The translations under genes were made by a program, and so were the position numbers. Below the pieces are notes generated by a model. That model was given only the letters and a program-made list of their open reading frames with translations, was not told the DNA's origin and ran no database searches. Source: Enterococcus villorum (GTDB lineage: Bacteria; Bacillota; Bacilli; Lactobacillales; Enterococcaceae). From it: 33,120 bases of DNA. Positions within the stretch are counted from its first letter, which is position 1, and every line of letters starts with the position of its first letter. The stretch is taken from assembly GCF_007990225.1 (NCBI RefSeq), contig NZ_BJWF01000031.1:1-33120 (forward strand), written 5' to 3'. Below are positions 1 through 8,676 of this stretch, piece after piece.

Positions 1-246
1 GGAATCATTGTCTGGCATTAGATCTAAAGATTTGGTGGATGGTTGAGAGGCCATCTCATTTCTATATTCTGTGTGTCGGTTTTGTTGTGATTGAATGTCA
101 TTCGATAAAAAGTCAAGCCTGTTTCCTAAATCTGCTATTTCTTCTAAGTTCTTCCCTTGGTTTTGGTTCTCTAGATTAAGTGTTCCTGTTCCATTTACTA
201 TGCTCGTTAATTGAAGAGCGTTAATTATCCTGTGTTTTAGTCTCAT
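1..246 (-). CDS. Hypothetical protein, N-terminal 82 residues (runs off the window edge)
   Basis: An open frame on the minus strand starts at ATG 246 and stays open for 82 codons to base 1, so the rest of the gene lies outside the window. An AAAAGGAG box about 11 nt upstream of the ATG supports the start. The protein begins MRLKHRIINALQLTSIVNG and is then rich in Asn, Gln, Asp and Glu, with no clear membrane segment or signal peptide. I do not recognise the family. The real gene is supported by the ribosome binding site and the uninterrupted frame; function is unknown. Confidence 0.6.
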   Translation of the reverse strand, partial: MRLKHRIINALQLTSIVNGTGTLNLENQNQGKNLEEIADLGNRLDFLSNDIQSQQNRHTEYRNEMASQPSTKSLDLMPDNDS

Positions 247-528
247 ATCCTATCAATCTCCTTTTCATTTCATACTTTTCACTTATCCTACGAAAAATAA
301 AAAGTTAGACAAAAAAAATCCTAATAACTATAAAAACTATTCCATCGATAGAAAACGCTTTTTCTGAATTTGTTGTCTATAGCGTATCATAAAAACGTTT
401 TCCTATCTATAAAAAGTTTCAAGGTTTCTTTTCATAATTTTTCTAAATTCATTCATTTATGTATCGCTTAAACAGGTACCCTCTTCATTTTCACTGCTCC
501 AAAAAGTAAAAAAAATGACAGATTATGA

Positions 529-987
529 TTAACATTGCTCATTATTGAAATACTTTAGAACTCGTATGGATAAAAAAGTAATAGGTGTCTTTTAATATGT
601 CCAACTTAATAATACGACTCAAAAAAATTTGTTGTTTTGGCTAACTTTATTGATTCATAAGATTGTTCCAATTAAAATAGTCGTTTTGGATATTTAAATA
701 AAGGATTCAGGTAATTCTTTTAAGAGCTGTGTCAGCATTAATCTACGTTTGTATGTAGCATTTTGTGAATAGAAAAAATATTTTCAATCAATGTACTCAA
801 TATAAAAAATTGAAAATAAATCAATAGATACTTCTTTGTCTTTTTCATAATCTTTTACAAGAATTGCTTCTACTTTATATTTTTCTAAAATATCTGCAAT
901 AGAAATCAAAAAGGGCGCTTTTTCATGAACTCGAAAAAGCACCGATTCTTCTTCTTTTTTAGGGATCAAACCAAATAGTACTTTCAT
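529..987 (-). pseudogene. Decayed LytTR-family DNA-binding regulator
   Basis: From ATG 987 (or GTG 999) a frame encodes MKVLFGLIPKKEEES and continues to FSIFYIEYID before a TGA at 784-786. In the same frame, past that stop, the translation continues as a recognisable LytTR domain: KYFFYSQNATYKRRL, then LLKELPESFI, a TAA where the family has Arg, ISKTTILIGTI, another stop, INKVSQNNKFF, and LSIRVLKYFNN before a final TAA at 529-531. The total length, about 153 codons, fits the small LytTR regulators (about 147 aa) often paired with a DUF3021 membrane protein; no such partner is seen here. No strong ribosome binding site is visible. Several in-frame stops without frame change indicate long-standing decay. 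The family assignment comes from pattern matching by eye. Confidence 0.6.
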
Positions 988-1054
988 AGGTGTCTGCACA
1001 TTTATCTCACGTTTCTTTTATCATACGCTTATCCTTAAGCATGAGATCAGTACT

Positions 1055-2716
<1,662 letters not shown>

Positions 2717-2722
2717 TTAGAA

Positions 2723-2751
2723 ATTGTAACGTTTTCAAAAAAGAGAGTAAA
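2723..2751 (-). promoter_or_regulatory. Promoter with overlapping cre-like site for the alpha-glucosidase
   Basis: On the minus strand, TTTACT (2746-2751) and TACAAT (2723-2728) are 17 nt apart. A sequence TGAAAACGTTACAA (2724-2737), a close but imperfect match to the CcpA cre consensus TGWAANCGNTNWCA, covers the -10 and the spacer. CcpA binding here would block transcription, as expected for a carbohydrate gene under catabolite repression. Seen by eye only. Confidence 0.5.
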
Positions 2752-2816
2752 TAGCTGTTTCTTTGATTTATCTTACTCAACACAGACAATCGTTGATACC
2801 ATTGATTTCTCCCTCT

Positions 2817-2836
2817 AATTGTTACCGTTAACAATT
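2817..2836. promoter_or_regulatory. Palindromic operator-like site upstream of the alpha-glucosidase
   Basis: AATTGTTA and TAACAATT form a perfect 8-bp inverted repeat around CCGT. The symmetric, roughly CG-centred layout resembles LacI/GalR-family operators. It lies about 65 nt upstream of the predicted -35, so its role is uncertain. The half-site TTGTTACC recurs upstream of the aldo/keto reductase at 31806-31814. Confidence 0.35.
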
Positions 2837-2843
2837 TTTGATT

Positions 2844-2883
2844 AAAAAAAGAGAACCATGACCGTAGTCATCATTCTCTTTTC
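2844..2883 (-). terminator. Rho-independent terminator after the NCS2 permease
   Basis: The arms AAGAGAA and TTCTCTT enclose an inner CATGAC/GTCAT hairpin. On the minus strand the stem is followed by a run of seven T. It lies about 60 nt beyond the permease stop codon. Confidence 0.75.
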
Positions 2884-2942
2884 TTTTATAAAGAACAGTC
2901 AAAAATATTTTCCCGTTCGCTGAAATGTCGTGCTTTCCAAAT

Positions 2943-4256
2943 TTAATTGACGTTTAATATCCACATAAAACCAATGAAAACAAAGAAGAGAATATACATA
3001 ATAGGAGAAACTTCTTTGCCTCGTTTTGCTGCAATCATGGTAATTGGATAAAAAATAACTCCTAAAGCAATCCCATCTGAAATACTATAAGTCAAAGGCA
3101 TGCCAATTAAAATCAAAAATGATGGAATGGCGATTTCTAATTTTTCCCACTCAATTTGACGCAACGATTGAGCCATTAAGACACCGACTACAATCAAAGC
3201 GGGCGCAGTTACTTGAGAAGTTACGACAGATAATAATGGTGAAAAGAACAAGCCTAATAAGAAAAAGAAGCCCGTTGTAATGGCTGTGATGCCAGAACGT
3301 CCACCGACCGCAATCCCTGCAGAAGACTCAACAAAAGCGCCAACTGGTGAAGTGCCTAATAAAGAGCCAGCAAGCATGGCCGTCGAATCGGAAGCCAAGG
3401 CTTTTCCAACTCGTGGCATCTTATTATCTTTCATAAAGCCTGCTTGGTTTGCCAGACCAACCAGCGTACCTGCTGTATCAAAGAAAGTGACCAATAAGAA
3501 GGTTAAGACAACGACCCACATTTGTAATGAGTTAATATCTCCAATATGTTTCAACGCCACTAAGAAGGTTGGTTTTAAACTTGGCGCAGCTGAAACTAAC
3601 TGAGAAGGCATTGGAATCAATCCCGTAAACAAACCAAGAATCGTAGTAGCAGCCATCCCAATAAAAATCCCACCAGGCACACGGCGAACCAATAAAATCG
3701 CTGTAACAACTAATCCAAAAATAGTTAACCATGTCGAACCAACGTTAAGTGCACCTAAACCAACTAAAGTAGATTCATTTGAAACAATAATTCCACCTTC
3801 ACTTAAACCAAGAAAAGCAATAAATAACCCAATTCCACCAGAAATCGCATACTTTAAATCTGCTGGTATTGCATCAATGATCATTTCACGTAGTTTAAAA
3901 ATCGTGATTAAAATAAAAATCAATGAAGCGACAAACACGCCTGCTAAGGCTGTTTCCCAAGGTATTCCCATGCCTAAACAAACAGAATAAGCAAAAAAAG
4001 CATTGATCCCTAAAGCAGGTGCGGTGCCAATTGGATAGCGTGCCAACACACCCATTAAAATACAACCAATCGCACTTGCTAATGCAGTAGCTGTAAACAC
4101 TGCGCCTTCGTCCATACCAGAAGCGCCCAAAACGGTTGGATTGACAAATAAAATATAGGCCATTGAAATGAATGTTGTAAAGCCAGCAAGTACCTCTCTT
4201 CTTACCGTTGTACCAAGTTTTTCAATCTCGAAGTAGGAAAGTATTTTTCCCTTCAT
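2943..4256 (-). CDS. NCS2-family purine permease (AzgA/PbuG-like)
   Basis: This 437-residue integral membrane protein would import hypoxanthine, guanine or adenine by proton symport. The N-terminus MKGKILSYFEIEKLGTTVR followed by EVLAGFTTFISMAYILFVNP is typical of the AzgA/PbuG branch. The conserved block APALGINAFFAY, the GIGLFIAFLGL segment, and TFFDTAGTLVGLANQAG followed by ASDSTAMLAGSLLGTSPVGAFVESS fit the substrate-binding helices of this family. About a dozen hydrophobic segments span the full length and the protein is of normal size. AGGGGG lies 7 nt before the ATG. It is transcribed alone with a terminator behind it. I found no convincing purine riboswitch in the leader. The family is certain; the precise purine is not. 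Confidence 0.9.
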   Translation of the reverse strand: MKGKILSYFEIEKLGTTVRREVLAGFTTFISMAYILFVNPTVLGASGMDEGAVFTATALASAIGCILMGVLARYPIGTAPALGINAFFAYSVCLGMGIPWETALAGVFVASLIFILITIFKLREMIIDAIPADLKYAISGGIGLFIAFLGLSEGGIIVSNESTLVGLGALNVGSTWLTIFGLVVTAILLVRRVPGGIFIGMAATTILGLFTGLIPMPSQLVSAAPSLKPTFLVALKHIGDINSLQMWVVVLTFLLVTFFDTAGTLVGLANQAGFMKDNKMPRVGKALASDSTAMLAGSLLGTSPVGAFVESSAGIAVGGRSGITAITTGFFFLLGLFFSPLLSVVTSQVTAPALIVVGVLMAQSLRQIEWEKLEIAIPSFLILIGMPLTYSISDGIALGVIFYPITMIAAKRGKEVSPIMYILFFVFIGFMWILNVN

Positions 4257-4361
4257 TTTCCATCCCCCTAAACCCGAACAATTATAAAAAAGTCCTTTAA
4301 AATTTTGATTTATAAAAAAACAACGTGATTAATCATATACTAAATAGGAACATAAGTAAAC

Positions 4362-4390
4362 AAAAAAGTCGGATTTCAAGCAAAATCCGA
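4362..4390 (-). terminator. Rho-independent terminator after the 85-residue hypothetical gene
   Basis: TCGGATTT and AAATCCGA form a perfect 8-bp stem around a 6-nt loop, followed on the minus strand by C and six T. It sits about 70 nt beyond the 4459-4716 gene and upstream of the permease, so it separates the two transcripts. Confidence 0.7.
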
Positions 4391-4458
4391 ACTTTATCCA
4401 TTTGTTTCTTATGTAGAAATTTCAACGTCATACTCCCCATATCGCCTAACGAAATCCC

Positions 4459-4716
4459 TTATTTTCGCATATGTTCTTTTGCAACTCTCTTTTGTTCTTC
4501 CGCAATAAATCTTTTAGTATCTATTTCCGCAGACCAACTTTTTCCAATTTCACTGGAATGAGTCAAAGAGTTTAATCCACCAAATCCTGTATCAACCATT
4601 TTCCCCCAGCCTTTTGCCGGTTTTTTACCAGATTTCAAATTTTTCATCCGCAATTTTTCACTTCTTTTTCCGCGACGTTCTTTTAAATAAAGTTCTACTT
4701 TTTCTGTCAGATTCAA
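4459..4716 (-). CDS. Small basic hypothetical protein, 85 aa, TTG start
   Basis: The frame starts at TTG 4716 behind a near-perfect AAAGGAGG box with 7-nt spacing, which makes a genuine gene likely despite the weak start codon. The product is highly charged and Lys/Arg rich (MNLTEKVELYLKERRGKR at the start, ending EEQKRVAKEHMRK), with a Gly/Trp-containing middle (KPAKGWGKMVDTGFGGLNSL). No membrane segment or signal peptide is seen. It ends just before a good terminator and is monocistronic. I do not recognise the family. Confidence 0.6.
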   Translation of the reverse strand: MNLTEKVELYLKERRGKRSEKLRMKNLKSGKKPAKGWGKMVDTGFGGLNSLTHSSEIGKSWSAEIDTKRFIAEEQKRVAKEHMRK

Positions 4717-5071
4717 CTAAATCCCTCCTTTTTTTGAGAAAACGATCATTTATTTCTATGCACAAGATAATACACTATTTTGATTGACTCAGGCAGTGAT
4801 CAAACAAACGAAAAACGTAGTCAACAGCCACAGCGATTAATAGAAATAGTTCCTATCGTATCCAGTTATCCTAATGTAAAAAAAAACAAATAGCTCTTCA
4901 AATAAAATAAAGGCAAACGTAAGATAAATAAAATGTAAATTTTTAAAATAAGTCACTATTTAAACCACTTTCTTCATTAAATGCCTTCATGAAGAATCAT
5001 TCTAAATTCCTTAATAACAACTATTATCAAATGATTTATAATATTTTACCTAATTGATTTTTACTTAAGTG
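4717..5071. other. Intergenic, nothing identified
   Basis: This AT-rich 355-nt spacer holds the ribosome binding site of the small TTG-start gene at its left edge. I found no convincing coding frame, RNA gene or strong hairpin in the rest. Confidence 0.5.
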
Positions 5072-5428
5072 TCACAACTTACCTATCACAAAATAATTTC
5101 CTTCTGGATCAGAAAAATTAAAAGTTTGAACCCCATTGTTTTCCATGATTTCTCCAGCATTCTCTAATTTCTCATACATTTCTTCAAATTGTTCTGTAAA
5201 GAAAATAATGGAGGGTGGTGGACCTAATACTTCTGGAGAAAATTGTTGAACAAAGATTTTTGGAAAAATTCCTAGTTCAAATTATGATGAAATAGTCACT
5301 ATTGTACTTTGGCATGCTTCAGGTAAATCAATCGTTTCACTAATGGTTGCCCCTAGCTTTTCAATAAAAAAGCGACTAAGAATTTCAACATCTTCTGCAT
5401 AAAGCATCACTCTCGTTTTACCAATCAT
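5072..5428 (-). pseudogene. VOC (glyoxalase/bleomycin-resistance) superfamily protein, interrupted by one ochre codon
   Basis: ATG 5428 follows an AAAAGGAGG box. The frame runs 118 codons to TGA 5072-5074 and has a single TAA at 5282-5284 (codon 49). The translation MIGKTRVMLYAEDVEILSR, then FFIEKLGATISETIDLPE before the stop and FELGIFPKIFVQQFSPEVLG, SIIFFTEQFEEMYEKLENAG and FSDPEGNYFVIGKL after it, has the paired beta-alpha-beta-beta-beta layout and the DPEGN(Y/F) ending of VOC proteins. A CAA-to-TAA change (C to T) would explain the stop. The 48-residue remnant cannot form the dimeric fold. VOC proteins range from glyoxalases to antibiotic-binding proteins, so the lost function cannot be named. 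Confidence 0.75.
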
Positions 5429-5535
5429 CCCTAATCCTCCTTTTATGGCTACAAATTGTTTCTTTCAGTATATCATGAAAGCGGATAATCTAAACTTTTT
5501 TCGTTCGACTAACGATAAAAACAAGCCATCACCAT

Positions 5536-5574
5536 AAAAAAAGGTTGAATCATTCATCTCTGAATGACTCAACC
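5536..5574 (-). terminator. Rho-independent terminator of the marR operon
   Basis: GGTTGA plus TCATTCA pair with TGAATGA plus TCAACC around TCTC. On the minus strand the stem runs into seven T. It lies about 65 nt past the B3/B4-domain gene. Confidence 0.75.
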
Positions 5575-5639
5575 ACCGACGAAATTTGCCGGGTTTTCAT
5601 TGTCTATTCGTTCATTTGCACACGCATTTTTCGTTTTTA

Positions 5640-6353
5640 TTACTTCATACTGATTTCAGACTGATTGATCGTTAGAGTATGTGTTTCACTAGTTACATGA
5701 AAGAATTGATCAATGTTCTTTTTCAGTTCAATAATTGCTTCACGTCCACGTACAGCTTGTTCTTGATTCACCGACTCGATCACTAAAACGGCATTTGTCG
5801 TATGTTCAGTTAACATCGTTCGTTGAGCTTCTCGCCAGTTGAAGCAACGACAAATAGCCCCTTCTTCATCATAGTAAATGATTTCTTCTGGTAATGCTGG
5901 TGCCTCTTCCTCTGCGCCTAAAGGTAAAAAACTTTCGCCCCCTTTGGCTTTTCCTAAATGCAGATTCCCTTTTATCTTATCCATTTCTTCTCCTCCACAT
6001 GGAACACCAAATGTTAATGAAATACTATTATAGATGTCCACTAATGGATTGATCGGGAAAAATTCACGCCCTTGATTAGCTCTTTTCAATAAAGCCTCAA
6101 TCGAAGACCGAGCGCCTTTTTTGGTTTTAAATTGTGAAAAAGCTTGGCGCCATTGTGCAATCACTTCATTTTGACTAAAAGGCTCTTCTGTCAAATAAGT
6201 AGTCGCATCTTTGGCTGCTTGATTAAGTAGTTGGTAAAACTTTCCTTCTTTTTCTTGATTTACATGGTTATCCATCCCATTAACTATTAGTACTTCAATA
6301 GTCGCATCGGGAAAGACTTCCCAGAAATTTGGATCAACAATAATTTTATCCAT
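5640..6353 (-). CDS. B3/B4 tRNA-binding domain protein
   Basis: This 237-residue protein (from MDKIIVDPNFW) has the B3/B4 fold found in the PheRS beta subunit and in stand-alone editing-like proteins. The stretches WRQAFSQFKTKKGARSSIEA, FFPINPLVDIYNSISLTFGV followed by PCGGEEMDKI, and EEIIYYDEEGAICRCFNWRE are the family signature. ATG 6353 is preferred because AAAGGAG stands just before it; an in-frame ATG at 6374 overlaps the upstream stop codon. It is the last gene of a three-gene operon with marR and an acetyltransferase. Stand-alone members are thought to act on tRNA or aminoacyl-tRNA, but the substrate is unknown and the operon context does not settle it. Confidence 0.8.
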   Translation of the reverse strand: MDKIIVDPNFWEVFPDATIEVLIVNGMDNHVNQEKEGKFYQLLNQAAKDATTYLTEEPFSQNEVIAQWRQAFSQFKTKKGARSSIEALLKRANQGREFFPINPLVDIYNSISLTFGVPCGGEEMDKIKGNLHLGKAKGGESFLPLGAEEEAPALPEEIIYYDEEGAICRCFNWREAQRTMLTEHTTNAVLVIESVNQEQAVRGREAIIELKKNIDQFFHVTSETHTLTINQSEISMK

Positions 6354-6366
6354 TTTGATTGCTCCT

Positions 6367-6888
6367 TTATTCATTTAAGTTTTTAACAAATAAGTAATCC
6401 GTCTGTGGATCATCTCCCATATAAAAAATATGTTGACTGTGATGGCTAAATCCGTGTTTTTTATAAAAATTTAACGCTGTGTAGTTATGCTCCCAGACCC
6501 CTAACCATATGGCCTCTTTTTGTTTCTCGCGTGCTTTTTCCACAGCTAGTTCAATGAATTTAGAACCAATGCCATTTGCTTGAAACGATGGGCGTATATA
6601 AATACGTTCAATCTCTAAAAAATGATTGCCCATCGCTTCCGTTTGTGCTTGGTTAATGTTTAACTTCAAGTAGCCTGCAATTTGTCCATCAAGTAATGCC
6701 CAATAAAATTCTGTGTTTTTATCTTGGAGTTCTTGAGTTAATTTATTGATTTCATAAGCTTCGTTTAAATAAGTCATCATTAATTCTTCACTATTATGTT
6801 GTCCAAAAGTATCTCGATAAGTTTCGATGCTAACCGCTTGAAGGGTTTCGACTTCTTGAATAGCTATTCGTCTCATTTCAATTTTCAT
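6367..6888 (-). CDS. GNAT-family N-acetyltransferase (PaiA-like)
   Basis: This 173-residue protein would transfer an acetyl group from acetyl-CoA to an amine substrate. Start ATG 6888 (MKIEMRRIAIQEVET) is chosen over an in-frame TTG at 6906 because AAAGGAG lies 8 nt upstream. The central strand LEIERIYIRPSFQANGIGSK carries the acetyl-CoA pyrophosphate loop (QANGIGSK). It is followed by AIWLGVWEHNYTALNFYKKH and GFSHHSQHIFYMGDDPQTDY, the typical C-terminal half of PaiA-type spermidine/spermine acetyltransferases. The gene sits between marR and the B3/B4 gene with almost no spacing. The polyamine substrate is inferred by family resemblance only. Confidence 0.85.
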   Translation of the reverse strand: MKIEMRRIAIQEVETLQAVSIETYRDTFGQHNSEELMMTYLNEAYEINKLTQELQDKNTEFYWALLDGQIAGYLKLNINQAQTEAMGNHFLEIERIYIRPSFQANGIGSKFIELAVEKAREKQKEAIWLGVWEHNYTALNFYKKHGFSHHSQHIFYMGDDPQTDYLFVKNLNE

Positions 6889-6902
6889 CACATACACTCC
6901 TT

Positions 6903-7355
6903 TCAATACACTCTTTTATTGCCTTTTTTTACGAAATTCCAGTCCTCGCTCACATTTTCGCGAACTTTTTTTAATAGTTTTTGCAATTGTTTGATTTCTT
7001 GTGTGGTTAATCCTTTCACGGCTATTTGATTGGAGTAATGATGTTCACGGATGATCAATGGATAGATTTCTTTTCCTTTATTCGTGGCATAGAGCTTTTT
7101 TATTTTTCTATTTTGATTATCTGCCATACTTTGGATTAACCCTTTTATTTCAAGCTTTTTTACCGCTCGAGCGGTCGTGGTACGATCGACTTTGATCATT
7201 TCAGCAAGTTGTTCTGGGATAATTCCCGGATGCTCGCAAATCCGCACCAAATAAAGGTATTGTCCCCTTGTCAGATCAACTTCTTTAAACTCGATATTAC
7301 TGATAGAATCCAACGCTCGAGAGATAGCCCCGATATCTCTTACAATTTCGTCCAT
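6903..7355 (-). CDS. MarR-family transcriptional regulator
   Basis: This 150-residue winged-helix regulator reads QYLYLVRICEHPGIIPEQLA, then EMIKVDRTTTARAVKKLEIK and GLIQSMADNQNRKIKKLYAT: the MarR recognition helix (VDRTTTARAVKKLE) followed by the wing (ADNQNRKIKKLYATNKG). AAAGGAGG precedes ATG 7355 by 5 nt. It is the first gene of the marR-acetyltransferase-B3/B4 operon. A long palindrome lies about 40 nt upstream, so autoregulation is likely. The effector is unknown. Confidence 0.9.
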   Translation of the reverse strand: MDEIVRDIGAISRALDSISNIEFKEVDLTRGQYLYLVRICEHPGIIPEQLAEMIKVDRTTTARAVKKLEIKGLIQSMADNQNRKIKKLYATNKGKEIYPLIIREHHYSNQIAVKGLTTQEIKQLQKLLKKVRENVSEDWNFVKKGNKRVY

Positions 7356-7393
7356 TTCATCCTCCTTTATGTCAGTTTTATCTTATTTTACTC

Positions 7394-7419
7394 TTTTTTG
7401 TTGCATTTGCAACAAAAAA
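7394..7419. promoter_or_regulatory. Probable MarR operator
   Basis: TTTTTTGTTGC and GCAACAAAAAA form a perfect 11-bp inverted repeat around ATTT. The core TTGCATTTGCAA matches the usual form of MarR-family operators. It stands about 40 nt upstream of the marR start, where binding would cover the promoter of the operon. Confidence 0.6.
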
Positions 7420-7426
7420 AATAAAC

Positions 7427-7471
7427 AAAAAATAGTTCCCTCTCTATTTCCTTTTGTTCAAAAGAGGGAAC
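7427..7471 (-). terminator. Rho-independent terminator of the NUDIX gene
   Basis: GTTCCCTCT (7435-7443) pairs with AGAGGGAAC (7463-7471). On the minus strand the stem is followed by TATTTTTTG. It separates the NUDIX gene from the marR operon. Confidence 0.75.
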
Positions 7472-7490
7472 ACCATTTATTTCTTTTTAG

Positions 7491-8075
7491 TCACAATAAG
7501 GCAAGGAAGCTTCGTTTAAGATTAGTAATTGTTCTTTTAAGTGAAAGTTTAGGTAACTCATCTAAAGAAAAGAATTTCATATTCGATGTCTCATTATTTT
7601 CCACAAATGCACCTGATAGAATATGACAAGAAAAAATGAGTTTATAGTATTGAAACGCTTGTGGGATATCTTTTCTTAAATTCGTATCAAAAACCGCCAA
7701 TAATTGATCTACAGATACTGTCAATCCAGTCTCTTCTTTCACTTCTTTCTTGATATTCTCTTTAGGCGAACATCCAACTTCCGCAAATCCACCAGGCAAT
7801 GCCCATTCTTGTGTTTTTTTATCTTCAATTAATAAGATTTTCTCTTCTTGTTTGATCCAAGCTCGTACATCCACTTTCGGTGTCGGATAGCCTTCATGTG
7901 TTTCAATTAAACTTCGCCATTCTTCTGTCGTTTCAAGACTGACTTCACTAAGTAGTTTTAATGCAATTTCTCGCAACTCTTCATATCTTTCTTTATCAAA
8001 AACATCTTTTCCATATAGCAATCCTGCTTGGGCAATTGCTAATAGCCGTTGATAATACGCTAATTTTGACTCCAT
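7491..8075 (-). CDS. NUDIX hydrolase with an N-terminal NUDIX_N helical domain
   Basis: This 194-residue protein belongs to enzymes that hydrolyse a nucleoside diphosphate linked to another moiety. Residues 1-65 (LAYYQRLLAIAQAGLLYGKD, FDKERYEELREIA) form the helical NUDIX_N domain. The NUDIX domain follows, with WALPGGFAEVG, CSPKENIKKEVKEETGL and the metal-binding EVKEETG. The first Glu of the canonical box (GX5EX7REUXEEXGU) is Cys and the Arg is Lys, so the box is slightly degenerate; the EExG glutamates that bind Mg2+ remain. AAGGAG lies 8 nt before ATG 8075. It is monocistronic. The substrate is unknown; ADP-ribose or a related sugar nucleotide is typical for this architecture. Confidence 0.88.
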   Translation of the reverse strand: MESKLAYYQRLLAIAQAGLLYGKDVFDKERYEELREIALKLLSEVSLETTEEWRSLIETHEGYPTPKVDVRAWIKQEEKILLIEDKKTQEWALPGGFAEVGCSPKENIKKEVKEETGLTVSVDQLLAVFDTNLRKDIPQAFQYYKLIFSCHILSGAFVENNETSNMKFFSLDELPKLSLKRTITNLKRSFLALL

Positions 8076-8301
8076 TATCCTCGCTCCTTATCGACTTGTT
8101 CTATGTGTATGCTTTCAGTATAGTATAAATTGCACAAGCAACGGCTGTGTCTTGATCACTCGAATTTTATCAAGTAAACCACTATATTATTCCGTTGCAA
8201 TCATCTCGTTAAAATTATAGCAAAAATCAATTTCAATTACGCTATAATCGTCTTTCTGTCTGCTCCCTCTTTCTAATCTGATAAGGGGATGAGATGCTGT
8301 A

Positions 8302-8415
8302 ATGAAACACCTACTTGATTTTATTTTTGCAAACATGGTAGAAGTAGTTGCATACTACATCTGCTAATGGCTTGATTGCAAGTTTGCCAAGAAAGACAGT
8401 AAAGCTTTAAATTAA
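8302..8415 (+). pseudogene. Small membrane-peptide gene with an in-frame stop (YYIC-x-WLD type)
   Basis: From ATG 8302 the frame reads MKHLLDFIFANMVEVVAYYI plus C, then TAA at 8365-8367, then WLDCKFAKKDSKALN and a final stop. Small one-helix peptides with a YYICKWLD-like motif followed by a basic tail occur in Firmicutes, some near phage or toxin genes; here the Lys between C and W is a stop. The 21-residue product would keep the hydrophobic helix but lose the basic tail. AAGGGG lies about 12 nt before the ATG, longer than ideal. The assignment rests on motif memory and may be wrong. Confidence 0.35.
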
Positions 8416-8606
8416 AAAAATAACCATTGCAATAAAAGAAATAGCGTAAAAGAAAAGATAGCTAATATTTTCTAAAAAACTCTTCTTATTCCAAGTAAAA
8501 TTTAGGTGAATTTTACTTTGACTGAAAAGAACAATAAGCCAGCGAAGTTTTGGTAATGAATGATTTTCGAAGATTTTATTTTTACAATCTTGTTTGTTTT
8601 CATTAT
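8407..8606 (-). other. Possible membrane-protein C-terminal remnant, no start codon
   Basis: A minus-strand frame without a usable start encodes FENHSLPKLRWLIVLF, then NFTWNKKSFLENI and a hydrophobic end YLFFYAISFIAMVIFLI. The composition looks like the tail of a membrane protein. It could be a gene fragment or chance. The remainder of the 8076-8676 spacer shows no other gene. Confidence 0.2.
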
Positions 8607-8676
8607 ACTAAACTCAAAGAACAACACTTGTAAGCGTTATTTTTGAAATTATTTGCTTACTAAAAAGGAGCATCGT

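Noticed and set aside
4333-4431. 32-codon ORF (MTLKFLHKKQ start) behind GGGGAG
   Set aside because: It runs through the terminator hairpin and has no recognisable family; more likely chance.
4391-4450. Purine-riboswitch-like words (GATATGG, TTTCTAC) upstream of the NCS2 permease
   Set aside because: The order and spacing of the conserved P2/P3 elements do not fit the purine aptamer, and the following hairpin is explained as the terminator of the upstream gene.
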